From contig CAJUJI010000075.1 in the NCBI GenBank assembly GCA_910586875.1, positions 1-13,281 of the forward strand: DNA of 13,281 bases, given 5' to 3'. Positions 1 through 7,539 of the stretch are shown here, one piece after another. Every line of letters starts with the position of its first letter. Within the stretch, counting starts at the first letter, position 1. A program made the position numbers and the translations under genes. The stretch is from an uncultured Anaerotruncus sp. (lineage in GTDB: Bacteria; Bacillota; Clostridia; Oscillospirales; Ruminococcaceae). The notes beneath the pieces are model-generated. The model saw nothing but the letters and a program-made list of their open reading frames with translations. It ran no database searches and had not been told where the DNA came from.

Positions 1-3
1 GTA

Positions 4-12
4 TGTTATAAT
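4..12 (+). promoter_or_regulatory. Extended -10 promoter element upstream of the PBP gene
   Basis: The sequence TGTTATAAT matches the extended -10 consensus TGnTATAAT perfectly. Its -35 box would lie before the window, so only half the promoter can be judged. It would start a transcript with a leader of about 140 nt before the penicillin-binding protein gene. Confidence 0.5.
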
Positions 13-29
13 AACACTAGCTGCCTCTA

Positions 30-72
30 GCGCATTCGTAATGAATGCGCAGTTTCTGCCGCCCTGCGGCGG
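30..72 (+). other. Two hairpins in the 5' leader of the PBP gene
   Basis: Two perfect inverted repeats follow each other. GCGCATTC (30-37) pairs with GAATGCGC (43-50) across a 5-nt loop, and CCGCC (59-63) pairs with GGCGG (68-72) across a 4-nt loop. Neither is followed by a T tract, so they are not obvious terminators. They may be leader structure or a remnant intergenic repeat. No known riboswitch class is recognised. Confidence 0.35.
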
Positions 73-159
73 TGAGGCGCCAATCCAAACAAAAGTGATG
101 CTTTATCGTATGCAAAATCATCAATTTTTGATTTTAGATACTAAGGAGGACTTTACCCG

Positions 160-2412
160 ATGGGAGCAAAAAGACGGGGCGGGTTCATCGGAACCTTCTT
201 TGGCAACCTCTGGCGATTTATCGCTGCGCTCATTATGGTGGGAATTATTACAGGCTGTATTGTTGCAGCGGTGTTGACCGTTTATTTACTGCGCCTGGTA
301 AACTCTGATGAGCAAATTCGGTTGGAAGACGCACCGATGCGTTATACGACCATCCTATATTCCAACAGTAAAGAAACCGGCGAACCAGAAAAGATGCTTG
401 AGCTGCAAACGATGGAATATCGCATTTGGGTCAGTTATGATCAAATCCCCAAGTATATGATTGATGCGACCATCGCAATTGAGGACAAACGTTTTCTGGA
501 GCATCATGGGGTTGACTGGAAACGCACCGCTGGTGCGGCGATCAACCTGTTTATCCCAATCTACCCTTCAAAAGCGGGTGGTTCGACCATTACCCAGCAG
601 TTGATCAAGAATATCACCGATGACGACGCCTTCCGCGTAGACCGAAAGGTGCGTGAGATTTTCCGTGCGCTGCGTTTGGAGCAGAAGTATTCCAAAGAGC
701 AGATTTTGGAGGCCTACCTGAATACAGTTTTCTTTTCCAATCAGTCGTACGGCGTACAGGCGGCGGCGAATACCTATTTTGGCAAGGATTTGAGCGAGCT
801 TTCCCTGGCGGAGTGCGCTTCTATTATTGGAATCACCAATGCGCCGACCGCTTTCAACCCGTTCCTTTATCCGGAGAATAACAAGCGCCGGCAGGAGGAG
901 ATTCTGTTTGCGATGTATGACCAACAGAAGATCACCGAGCGCGAATATCAGGCGGCGCTGGAAGAGGAGCTGGTATTCCAGCAGGATGTCGCAAAGCAGC
1001 GTGTGGCGCCGGTTTACAACTATTTTGTAGACCATGTGATTGAAGAAGTGATCGACGATCTGCGCAAGGAATACGGCTATACCTACGAGGTCGCACAGCA
1101 GATGGTTACCAGTGGTGGTCTGCGAATTTACACCACCATCGATCTGGATGCACAGGCATGGGTGGAAAAATATTACGGTGATAAGGCGAATTTCCCCCAG
1201 ACGATTCTCAATCCGGAATATCCACAGTCGGCGTTTGTGCTGCTCGATCCCAATGGAAAAATTCTGGCGTTGGCAGGCGGCATCGGCGAAAAGCAGGGAA
1301 TGCGTGAATTCAGCCGCGCAACCCAGGCGCTTCGTCAGTGCGGATCTTCCATCAAGCCGATTGCCGCTTATTTGCAGGGAATCGAAAATGATGTAGTCAC
1401 CTGGTCTACCAAATTGGAGGATAGCCCTGTAGATAAGGAGAAGAACTGGCCGGTCAATCACTACGGCTCTTATTTGGGCTCGATTACAATTGATGAGGCA
1501 ATTCAGCGTTCCACCAATACCATTCCGGTAAAGCTGGTGCAGATTTTGACCCCGCGCAGGGTGTTTGATTTTCTGTATAACAAACTAAACATGACCACCC
1601 TGATCGAGCGCAAGGTGATTAACAACCAGGTGTTCACCGATATTGCGGATTTTCCGATGGCGCTGGGCGGTATGACCGAGGGTGTCACCGTATTGGAGAT
1701 GGCGGGTGCCTATCAGATTTATGCCAATGGTGGCTATTTCACCGCGCCCTATTCTTACACGCAGGTGAAGGATGCGAATGGTGACATCGTTTTGGAGAAG
1801 GATATCACGCCGCGGCGGGTGATCTCCTCAGAAACGTCGATGATTGTAAACAAGCTGATGCAGCGGGTTACCAACGGACCACACGGAACCGGTGCAGCGG
1901 CCCGCTTCCAGACAACGAGCATTCCGGTTGCCGGTAAAACGGGTACAACAGATGATGACCGCGACCAGTGGTTTGTGGGCGTGACCCCATACTATGTGGG
2001 CGCCTGCTGGATGGGCTTTGATAAACCCGAGCGCATCCGCTACACCAACTATGCGCCACCGCATGTGTTCCGCCAGGTGATGGAACCGCTGCATCAGGGG
2101 CTGGAGGTCAAGGATTTTCCGGTTAGCAGCGGCGTTGTGCAGAAAAATTACTGCACCGAAAGTGGAGAGCTTGCTATCGATTCCTGCCCTGCCACCGCAG
2201 TCGGATGGTACAAGGAGAACAATCTGCCAAGTGAGTGTTTCCTGCATTCGGGCGAGATGTCCAGGGAACTGGAAGAGCGCGATCGGTTTGGCGACAGCGA
2301 TGATGACAAGGAGGAGCCAGATTATATCCGCGACCACAATGGAAAAATTCGTTACAAGACACCCAGCGGACTTTGGGTGGTGCGTGATGAGGAACCAGAT
2401 GAGGATTGGTGA
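160..2412 (+). CDS. Class A penicillin-binding protein (bifunctional transglycosylase/transpeptidase)
   Basis: This 750-residue membrane-anchored enzyme polymerises lipid II into glycan strands and cross-links the stem peptides. Residues about 18-45 form the single N-terminal membrane anchor, after a basic MGAKRR start. The GT51 transglycosylase domain shows EDKRF (108-112, E108 the expected catalytic Glu), GGSTITQQ (140-147), RKVREI (162-167) and EAYLN (184-188). The transpeptidase domain shows the SxxK motif in GSSIKP (nucleophile S396, K399), STN (451-453) and KTGT (593-596). All key residues are present, so it should be active. The C-terminus is rich in Asp and Glu. AAGGAGGA at 143-150, 9 nt before the ATG, fixes the start. 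It stands alone between a promoter-like leader and a strong terminator. Which paralogue (PBP1a/1b/2c type) it is cannot be decided here. Confidence 0.95.
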   Translation: MGAKRRGGFIGTFFGNLWRFIAALIMVGIITGCIVAAVLTVYLLRLVNSDEQIRLEDAPMRYTTILYSNSKETGEPEKMLELQTMEYRIWVSYDQIPKYMIDATIAIEDKRFLEHHGVDWKRTAGAAINLFIPIYPSKAGGSTITQQLIKNITDDDAFRVDRKVREIFRALRLEQKYSKEQILEAYLNTVFFSNQSYGVQAAANTYFGKDLSELSLAECASIIGITNAPTAFNPFLYPENNKRRQEEILFAMYDQQKITEREYQAALEEELVFQQDVAKQRVAPVYNYFVDHVIEEVIDDLRKEYGYTYEVAQQMVTSGGLRIYTTIDLDAQAWVEKYYGDKANFPQTILNPEYPQSAFVLLDPNGKILALAGGIGEKQGMREFSRATQALRQCGSSIKPIAAYLQGIENDVVTWSTKLEDSPVDKEKNWPVNHYGSYLGSITIDEAIQRSTNTIPVKLVQILTPRRVFDFLYNKLNMTTLIERKVINNQVFTDIADFPMALGGMTEGVTVLEMAGAYQIYANGGYFTAPYSYTQVKDANGDIVLEKDITPRRVISSETSMIVNKLMQRVTNGPHGTGAAARFQTTSIPVAGKTGTTDDDRDQWFVGVTPYYVGACWMGFDKPERIRYTNYAPPHVFRQVMEPLHQGLEVKDFPVSSGVVQKNYCTESGELAIDSCPATAVGWYKENNLPSECFLHSGEMSRELEERDRFGDSDDDKEEPDYIRDHNGKIRYKTPSGLWVVRDEEPDEDW

Positions 2413-2428
2413 TTCCGTTTACAGATGC

Positions 2429-2474
2429 AGGCTGCCAAAAAAGTGTTCATACACTTTTTTGGCAGCCTTTCGTT
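2429..2474 (+). terminator. Rho-independent terminator of the PBP gene
   Basis: A perfect 18-bp stem (2429-2446 with 2451-2468), AGGCTGCC followed by six A and GTGT, closes on the 4-nt loop TCAT and is followed by TTCGTTT. The run of A/T inside the stem also gives a U-rich 3' arm. It starts 17 bp after the PBP stop codon and insulates the following cluster. Confidence 0.88.
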
Positions 2475-2519
2475 TGCTTATTGCACAAAATAAACTGCAA
2501 AAAATTTAGAGTTTGAAAA

Positions 2520-2548
2520 TGGAAATTTGCGGAGAAATATAGTACAAT
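2520..2548 (+). promoter_or_regulatory. Candidate promoter of the STM4014-4011-like cluster
   Basis: A -10 box TACAAT (2543-2548) lies 17 bp after a weak -35 TGGAAA (2520-2525, four of six consensus bases). It lies between the PBP terminator and the first cluster gene, about 90 bp before the likely TTG start. It is a prediction from consensus only. Confidence 0.4.
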
Positions 2549-2640
2549 AGTAAACAAATATTCCAATTGTCAAAAAGCGGGTGTCCGTTTTAAGGGACAG
2601 ATGCTTTGATAGGATACAATTGAGGGGGAGGAAGCACGAT

Positions 2641-3672
2641 TTGGGTGACCGGTTGGTGTTGGTGGGCGCGGCGCAGGGCAAGCGCACCGAATATTTTTTG
2701 CGGGCGGCGCATTCGCTGGGGTGCATAGCAGAGGTTTTTAGCTATGCGGAATACCCCATGCACAGCCGCGTTGGAGATCGGGTGAAGCTCGATCCGCCGC
2801 CAATCCATGAGAGTGAGCTGGCATATCTGGATAAATTTACCGATTGGTACCAACAGGCATTGGCGCAGATTGAGCGGCTGGAAGGAATACGCTTTTTAAA
2901 CCATCCCTCAGAAATTTGGGCGGCGCTGGATAAGTGCGCGACAAAGATACGCCTACTGCAAAATGGGGTGCCAACCCCTGCTTATTATCCAAAGGGGGCG
3001 AGCTCTTATGAACAGCTGCGGGCACTGATGGAACAGGAGCACGTCTATCGGGTGTTTATCAAGCCGCGTTATGGCTCTGGCGCAGCTGGTGTGGCGGCAT
3101 TTTGTATCCAGCCCAAAAACGGGCGGGAGCTGCTATATACCGCGCTGCAATTGGAGGATGGGCGTTTATTCAATACCAAACGGGTGGTGAAATCTTCAAA
3201 TGTGACGGAAAACCGGCTGCTGTTAGATCTGCTGCTGAGCCAGCAAACGATTGTTGAACAGTGGCAGCCAAAGGATGTGCTTTCGGATGGGATAACCTAC
3301 GATTTGCGGGCCGTCTGCCAGCAGGGAGAGCTGCGTTTTCTGGTGCCGCGTGGTGCACATTCGCCGATTACCAATCTGCATCTGAATGACATGGCGCTCG
3401 ATTTGGAGCAGCTGCAAATCTCACCAGAGCTTGCCGCGCAGATACAGGACTGTTGCCGTCAGGCGGCGCGCTGTTTTCCTAGGCTGCATACGGTGGGGCT
3501 GGACCTGCTGATTCCGCCGCGGAATAACGGAGCGATTCGCCCGATGGTCATTGAGGTCAACGGGCAGGGTGATCTCATTTACAAGGATATTTTTGCGCAC
3601 AACACAATCTATCAAAAACAGGTGGAATACCTTATAGAATTGGAAAAGGAGACGATAGAAAATGAACCATGA
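2641..3672 (+). CDS. STM4014-like ATP-grasp protein, TTG start
   Basis: Predicted 343-residue cytoplasmic ATP-grasp-type protein, the first gene of the STM4011-STM4015-like cluster. ATP-grasp enzymes join a carboxylate to an amine or thiol through an acyl-phosphate; the substrate here is unknown. The start is taken at TTG 2641 because GGAGGA (2627-2632) sits 8 nt before it and the protein then opens with a nucleotide-binding-like beta strand, MGDRLVLVGA. An in-frame GTG at 2581 has no good ribosome binding site. Motifs (from the TTG start): FIKPRYGSGAAG (139-150, K141 a likely ATP-contacting Lys), YDLRAV (220-225), GLDLL (286-290, D288) and IEVNGQGD (304-311, E305 and N307 as metal ligands). 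There is no signal peptide or membrane segment. Its stop overlaps the next gene by 11 nt, implying translational coupling. The family name rests on recalled family architecture and the neighbouring genes; the fold call is firmer than any function. Confidence 0.82.
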   Translation: MGDRLVLVGAAQGKRTEYFLRAAHSLGCIAEVFSYAEYPMHSRVGDRVKLDPPPIHESELAYLDKFTDWYQQALAQIERLEGIRFLNHPSEIWAALDKCATKIRLLQNGVPTPAYYPKGASSYEQLRALMEQEHVYRVFIKPRYGSGAAGVAAFCIQPKNGRELLYTALQLEDGRLFNTKRVVKSSNVTENRLLLDLLLSQQTIVEQWQPKDVLSDGITYDLRAVCQQGELRFLVPRGAHSPITNLHLNDMALDLEQLQISPELAAQIQDCCRQAARCFPRLHTVGLDLLIPPRNNGAIRPMVIEVNGQGDLIYKDIFAHNTIYQKQVEYLIELEKETIENEP

Positions 3673-4531
3673 ATTGCCAGAGGGAATCCCAGAAGGATTG
3701 ACCGCTAAAAAAGAGTTTGCTGAAAACCATGTGGATATGGCGCAGGTGATCGGCAAACGGGATATTTTGTTTGTTTGCCTGGACACACTGCGCTGGGATG
3801 TGGCATATGCCGAGCAGGAGCATGGTGGGACGCCGGTGCTCAATCGCTATGGGAAGTGGATCAAAAGCTTTGCGCCTGGCAATTTTACCTACCCCTCCCA
3901 TCATGCGATGTTTGCGGGGTTTCTGCCCGCACCAGTGAGTGCCCGCGGAATTGCCGACAGGGAGATGTTGTTTTTCCCGAAAAATATCGGAATGGGCCGC
4001 CTCTCACCGCCCGGTGCCTTTATGTTTGAGGGGCCAAACTTTATTGAAGGGCTTGCCAAGGAGGGCTATCAGACCAACTGTATCGGTGGTGTTGCGTTTT
4101 TTGACAAGCGTTCGGCGATCGGCAGCGTATTCCCTGCGATGTTCCAGCATAGCTATTGGAGGCCGACCTTTGGCTGTGCCTGTCCGGAAAGCGCCGAAAA
4201 CCAAATTGCATTCGTGGTAAAACGGCTGGAACAAACTCCGGCTGAGCAGCGGGTGTTTTATTACATCAATATCTGTGCGATTCATTATCCGAACTGGTTT
4301 TACCTGCAAGGGGCCAAAAAAGGGCAGGACAACCTGCAAAGTCATGCCGCGGCACTGCGCCATGTGGATGCGCAGCTGGAGGTTCTGTTTGCCGCTTTCA
4401 AAGCACGTGGGGACGCATTTGTAATTGTGACCTCAGACCACGGCTCTTGCTATGGGGAGGAGGGGTTCCAGTTTCATGGGCTGCCGAATGAAATCACCGA
4501 TACCATCCCCTATAAACACTTCTTTTTGTGA
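3662..4531 (+). CDS. STM4013-like alkaline-phosphatase/sulfatase-superfamily hydrolase
   Basis: This 289-residue protein has the metal-binding core of the alkaline phosphatase/sulfatase superfamily. FVCLDTLRWD (37-46) supplies D41. NFTYPSHHAMFAG (74-86) carries T76 at the nucleophile position. CAIHYPN (205-211) supplies H208. TSDHG (257-261) supplies D259 and H260, and FHG (271-273) supplies H272. The formylglycine motif CxPxR is absent, so it is unlikely to be a true sulfatase; a phosphodiesterase, phosphatase or phosphotransferase activity fits better. It has no signal peptide, unlike most secreted sulfatases, so its substrate should be intracellular. AAGGAG (3646-3651) lies 10 nt before the ATG, and the gene starts inside the end of the ATP-grasp gene. 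At under 300 residues it is compact for the superfamily. The name STM4013/SEN3800 family is from recollection and context. Confidence 0.85.
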   Translation: MNHELPEGIPEGLTAKKEFAENHVDMAQVIGKRDILFVCLDTLRWDVAYAEQEHGGTPVLNRYGKWIKSFAPGNFTYPSHHAMFAGFLPAPVSARGIADREMLFFPKNIGMGRLSPPGAFMFEGPNFIEGLAKEGYQTNCIGGVAFFDKRSAIGSVFPAMFQHSYWRPTFGCACPESAENQIAFVVKRLEQTPAEQRVFYYINICAIHYPNWFYLQGAKKGQDNLQSHAAALRHVDAQLEVLFAAFKARGDAFVIVTSDHGSCYGEEGFQFHGLPNEITDTIPYKHFFL

Positions 4532-4539
4532 GGTTTTAG

Positions 4540-5856
4540 ATGAAACAGATTTATCAGCAATATATGTACAGCTATCCGCATAAAACCGCTTATCGGCCGG
4601 TAAAACGGGCGTTGGTGGAACAACAGCTTGTAAAATTGGCGGGACAGGAGGTACAATTATATGTGCATCTGCCATTCTGCCAAACAAAATGTGGTTATTG
4701 TAATCTGTTTTCGGTGGCGGGCTGCTCAGAGGAAACGATCGAGCATTATTTGGATGCGATAGAACGGCAGGTCAAGCAGATTGGTAGGCTGCTTGACCTG
4801 CAAAAGGTGCGGTTTTGCTCGTTGGTGTTGGGCGGCGGCACGCCGGTTTATCTGCAAACCGGTCAGCTCGCGCGGTTATTAGGTATTGTTGAACGTTTTT
4901 GTGGCGTGATTCCAGAAAAGGTTGATTCGGTCATCGAGCTCTCCCCCAACCAAACCACCCCAAAAAAGCTGGATTTTCTAAAGACGCAGGGTTTTCAGCG
5001 GGTCAGTCTAGGGGTGCAATCCTTTCAGGCAGATGAGCTGCGTGCGTTGGGGCGGGCGCATTCCCCAGAAAGTTGCCATGCTGCGCTGCGCCAGATTGCA
5101 CAGCAACAGTTTGCACAGTTTAATTTGGACTTGATTTATGGGGTGCCGGGACAAAGTAAAGAAAGCTTGCTGGATTCGTTGGAGCAGGCAATGAGGTATA
5201 CCCCCTCAGAGGTATTTTTATACCCGTTGTACATCAAACCTGGAGTGCCATTGGCGGGACAATGTGCTGTAGAGGAACAGCTGGCGATGCAGCTGTACAA
5301 AACAGGACGGGACTTTTTGAAGGCGCAGGGGTATTTTCAGACCTCGATGCGGCGCTTTACCCGCCAGCCGCCAGAACAGGAGCCCTCGACGGGTTGCGGC
5401 TTTGACCAAATGTTGGCGCTTGGATGCGGCGGACGCTCCTACCTGGGGGCTCTGCATGTTTGTGAACCATATGTGGTGCAGCCGTGGGCCTGTCGGGAGA
5501 ATTTGGAACGCTTTTTGCAGAAGGAAGATTTTTTAAGCGGGTTAAGTGGGTATCTGCTAAATGAACAGGAGCAGTGGCGCCGGTATGTGATCAAAAATTT
5601 GCTGTACTATAGTGGGATTCCGTTGGCAGATTATAAAGCGCGTTTTGGCGGCGCGCCGGAGGAGCAGTCGCCGCTGTTGTCCGAGCTGCTTAATCGTGGT
5701 GATGCGGAGCTTCGGGGCGGGCGATTGCGCTTGACCGAGCAAGGACTCTCATATTCGGATGTGATAGGACCAGCATTTATTTCAAAGGAAGTGGCAGCGC
5801 GCACCGCGGAATTTTACCATTCCAAAGATGACAAGATCCCCTGCCGCTTACCGTGA
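4540..5856 (+). CDS. STM4012-like radical SAM protein (HemN/HemW-like)
   Basis: This 438-residue radical SAM enzyme binds a [4Fe-4S] cluster through CQTKCGYC (C47, C51, C54), preceded by the HemN-type stretch YVHLPF. It also has GGGTP (98-102, SAM binding), GVQSF (158-162) and DLIYGVPGQ (197-205), all typical of the HemN/HemW superfamily. The C-terminus (about 320-415) carries a HemN_C-like region ending LTEQGLSYSDVIGPAFIS. Despite this similarity its neighbours are not haem genes, and the context with an ATP-grasp protein, an AlkP-type hydrolase and LRR proteins points to the STM4012 family, whose reaction is unknown. GAGG (4530-4533) lies 6 nt before the ATG, and only 8 nt separate it from the preceding stop codon. 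It could be mistaken for HemW or coproporphyrinogen dehydrogenase by similarity searches. Confidence 0.88.
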   Translation: MKQIYQQYMYSYPHKTAYRPVKRALVEQQLVKLAGQEVQLYVHLPFCQTKCGYCNLFSVAGCSEETIEHYLDAIERQVKQIGRLLDLQKVRFCSLVLGGGTPVYLQTGQLARLLGIVERFCGVIPEKVDSVIELSPNQTTPKKLDFLKTQGFQRVSLGVQSFQADELRALGRAHSPESCHAALRQIAQQQFAQFNLDLIYGVPGQSKESLLDSLEQAMRYTPSEVFLYPLYIKPGVPLAGQCAVEEQLAMQLYKTGRDFLKAQGYFQTSMRRFTRQPPEQEPSTGCGFDQMLALGCGGRSYLGALHVCEPYVVQPWACRENLERFLQKEDFLSGLSGYLLNEQEQWRRYVIKNLLYYSGIPLADYKARFGGAPEEQSPLLSELLNRGDAELRGGRLRLTEQGLSYSDVIGPAFISKEVAARTAEFYHSKDDKIPCRLP

Positions 5857-5869
5857 TCAAACTAGAGTT

Positions 5870-6005
5870 TTCGCCAGCCTTTTGCAAAAGGCTGCGGATT
5901 CCAAAGGCAGCGCCTTTGGCCGCGCCCCGCAGGGCGCGGAATGCTTTTTCCGTCAAAGCGGATTTTGAAAAAGGTGAATTTCCGCCCTATAACATAGGGC
6001 GGAAA
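5870..6005. repeat. Palindrome mosaic A between the STM4012-like and first STM4015-like genes
   Basis: Four perfect inverted repeats follow in series: CAGCCTTTTGC with its mirror (5875-5894); CCAAAGGC/GCCTTTGG with loop agc (5901-5919); CGCGCCC/GGGCGCG with loop cgca (5921-5938); and a 12-bp stem TTTCCGCCCTAT with loop aac (5979-6005). Two of the modules recur in mosaic B at 7308-7324 (inverted) and 7388-7406. The 260 bp between genes (5857-6116) hold no supported gene; a GTG-started frame at 5853-6083 merely translates the repeat. It looks like a mobile or amplified intergenic repeat rather than regulatory DNA made for this operon. Confidence 0.7.
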
Positions 6006-6006
6006 G

Positions 6007-6046
6007 AGGAAAACCTTTTGCAAGAGAAAAGGTTTTCCTTGTTTTT
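6007..6046 (+). terminator. Candidate intrinsic terminator inside the cluster
   Basis: A 13-bp perfect stem (AGGAAAACCTTTT at 6007-6019 with AAAAGGTTTTCCT at 6027-6039) encloses a 7-nt loop and is followed by TGTTTTT. It adjoins palindrome mosaic A. It could end or attenuate transcription after the STM4012-like gene, leaving the LRR genes with lower or separate expression. I see no convincing promoter between it and the next gene. Confidence 0.6.
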
Positions 6047-6116
6047 CCACCTGATGCCATTCGCGGTGATCCCCCGTTTTTGAACCGTGTAATCAAATAT
6101 AGAAAGGAGCAGAAAA

Positions 6117-7214
6117 ATGAATAAGCTTTATTATGTTGACAAAGAGGATGACAGGGAAAGCTTTTGGAACATCGAATGGGAGGAGGGTGGCACCAGCTAT
6201 ACCGAGGAATACGGTTTGCTGGGTGAGGTCGGCGAACGGGTGACCACCCAATGTGACACCCCGGAAATCTGTAAAAGATTGGTCGATGAGGAAATTACAG
6301 CGCATCGTCGAAAGAGGTATACCGAGATGGTGGACCCAAAGTATGCCAGTGACCCGCTCAAGGATGCACAGCGTTTTTCCGTCAGCTATGAGGAATCTGA
6401 GGAAGGGGAAGGAGAAAAGCCGCTGTGTGAGCGGATGCTCGCTTATGAAAAGCGCGATCAGCTCTGTAGGATGACGATTGCGACCTGGGCAAGAATTTTC
6501 GATGGGGATAGCATACAGGAGCTGCTTGACTGGCTGGTGGAGCACGCGGCAGATTTCCCCGCGCTGGAGGTGCTGAACATGGGCGACGCGACCTCGGAGG
6601 AGTGTGAGCTGTCCTGGATTATACAGGGGGATTACAGCAAGCTGTGGGCGGCGTTTCCGCGCTTAAAGGAGCTGCGTATTCAGGGTTCAAACGAGCTGAG
6701 GCTGGGAAAGATCGAAAGTGAGTCGCTCGAAAGCCTCACGGTGTTCTGCGGCGGCCTGCCGAAATCGGTGCTGGAGGAGGTTGGCAATGCAAATACCCCC
6801 AACCTAAAGAAGCTAAACCTCTATTTTGGAGAGGAAAATTATGGGATGGACGCGACGGGAATAGATGTACGTGCGATGCTGGAGAACAGCAACTTCCCGA
6901 AGCTGGAATATTTGGGGCTGTGCAACAGCGATTTCCCGCAGGAAATTTTTGAGGCGATTGCGCACAGCAAATACGCCGCACAGATTACAACGCTGGATCT
7001 ATCGATGAGTACGGTGGACGACACTTGTGCAGAGCGGATTTTGGCGGAGATGCAGAGATTCCCGCGGCTGGAAATGCTGGATTTGCACTATCATTATCTG
7101 TCTGAGGAGATGGAGGAGCGCTTGCTCAAAGAATCCCCGGATACCTGGATCATTGATTTGGGGGACCCCCAGGGCCCGCAGGAGCGCTATAAATATCCGA
7201 TGTACACCGAATAA
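6117..7214 (+). CDS. STM4015-like WGR-like/leucine-rich-repeat protein, copy A
   Basis: This 365-residue soluble protein has three parts. Residues 1-70 form a WGR-like domain: SFWNIEWEEGGTSYTEEYGLL, where the Trp-Gly-Arg core has become YGL and the Arg is lost. Residues about 70-145 are an acidic linker with ESEEGEGE. Residues about 147-330 form leucine-rich repeats of the form FPxLexLxxxd, including FPRLKELRIQG, PNLKKLNLYFG, FPKLEYLGLCN and LDLSMST. The tail ends in RYKYPMYTE. The ISWIxQ..Y, CGGL and LYFGxENYG stretches fit the STM4015 family as I remember it. AAGGAG (6104-6109) lies 7 nt before the ATG. Copy B downstream has the same layout, so this is a tandem paralogue pair. Function is unknown; LRR and WGR modules usually bind proteins or nucleic acids, so a scaffold, substrate or recognition role in the cluster is inference. 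Confidence 0.85.
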   Translation: MNKLYYVDKEDDRESFWNIEWEEGGTSYTEEYGLLGEVGERVTTQCDTPEICKRLVDEEITAHRRKRYTEMVDPKYASDPLKDAQRFSVSYEESEEGEGEKPLCERMLAYEKRDQLCRMTIATWARIFDGDSIQELLDWLVEHAADFPALEVLNMGDATSEECELSWIIQGDYSKLWAAFPRLKELRIQGSNELRLGKIESESLESLTVFCGGLPKSVLEEVGNANTPNLKKLNLYFGEENYGMDATGIDVRAMLENSNFPKLEYLGLCNSDFPQEIFEAIAHSKYAAQITTLDLSMSTVDDTCAERILAEMQRFPRLEMLDLHYHYLSEEMEERLLKESPDTWIIDLGDPQGPQERYKYPMYTE

Positions 7215-7220
7215 AAGGAG

Positions 7221-7492
7221 AGACAGCCCCGCGTACCGCGCGGGCTGTCTCACGCACACGCATGGCGACCAACGCTGCGCGTTGGCACCGCGTGTGCAGG
7301 GACTCTTGCGCCCTGCGGGGCGCGCTTGGACGAAAAGGATACGTTCCGTTTTCCCCAAAAATCCTTTAGAATTTTTGGGGAAAACGGCCAAAGGCTTTGC
7401 CTTTGGAAACCACCGCCTTTGAAAAGGCGGGCGAAACTTTTTATGCGCGCTGCGGCGCGGAGGGTAGCAGGAGAAACCTTTTATGCGCGCTG
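7221..7492. repeat. Palindrome mosaic B between the two STM4015-like genes
   Basis: The 325 bp from 7215 to 7539 hold no gene but a dense series of inverted repeats: AGACAGCCC/GGGCTGTCT (7221-7250); CCAACGC/GCGTTGG (7269-7285) nested within GCACACGC/GCGTGTGC (7254-7297); GCGCCC/GGGCGC (7308-7323); a perfect 17-bp stem at 7346-7362 with 7371-7387; CCAAAGGC/GCCTTTGG (7388-7406); and CCGCCTTT/AAAGGCGG (7413-7430). The string GCGCCCTGCGGGGCGCG (7308-7324) is the exact reverse complement of part of mosaic A, and CCAAAGGC/GCCTTTGG recurs there. A 20-nt direct repeat closes the element. No long T tract follows any hairpin, so none is a clear terminator. Confidence 0.7.
7433..7492 (+). repeat. 20-nt direct repeat, two copies 40 bp apart
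   Basis: GAAACTTTTTATGCGCGCTG (7433-7452) and GAAACCTTTTATGCGCGCTG (7473-7492) differ at one base. They lie at the 3' edge of palindrome mosaic B. The second copy contains an ATG in frame with the next gene (7483) preceded by AGGAG (7469-7473). Confidence 0.85.
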
Positions 7493-7539
7493 TGATACAA
7501 AGAGAAGTAAAAATAATTTTAAGAAAGGACGAATTTTCT

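Noticed and set aside
568..1461. 297-codon open frame on the minus strand
   Set aside because: It lies wholly antisense to the PBP gene, whose motifs are all intact; the translation is Leu/Ile/Arg-rich with no recognisable domain, typical of a codon-bias shadow.
3662..4531. Annotation as a sulfatase
   Set aside because: There is no CxPxR or SxPxR formylglycine motif and no signal peptide; the nucleophile position is Thr in NFTYPSH.
4540..5856. Annotation as HemW or coproporphyrinogen III dehydrogenase (hemN)
   Set aside because: HemN-type motifs are present, but the gene is embedded in a cluster without haem genes and fits the STM4012 family; a haem role is not supported.
5853..6083. GTG-started 76-codon frame overlapping the STM4012-like stop, considered as a precursor peptide
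   Set aside because: It translates the palindrome mosaic, has no ribosome binding site of its own, and its sequence follows the hairpin arms and not a peptide pattern.
7221..7250. Hairpin after the first STM4015-like gene as an intrinsic terminator
   Set aside because: The stem is strong but is followed by CACGCACACG and not by a T tract; it is better seen as part of mosaic B.
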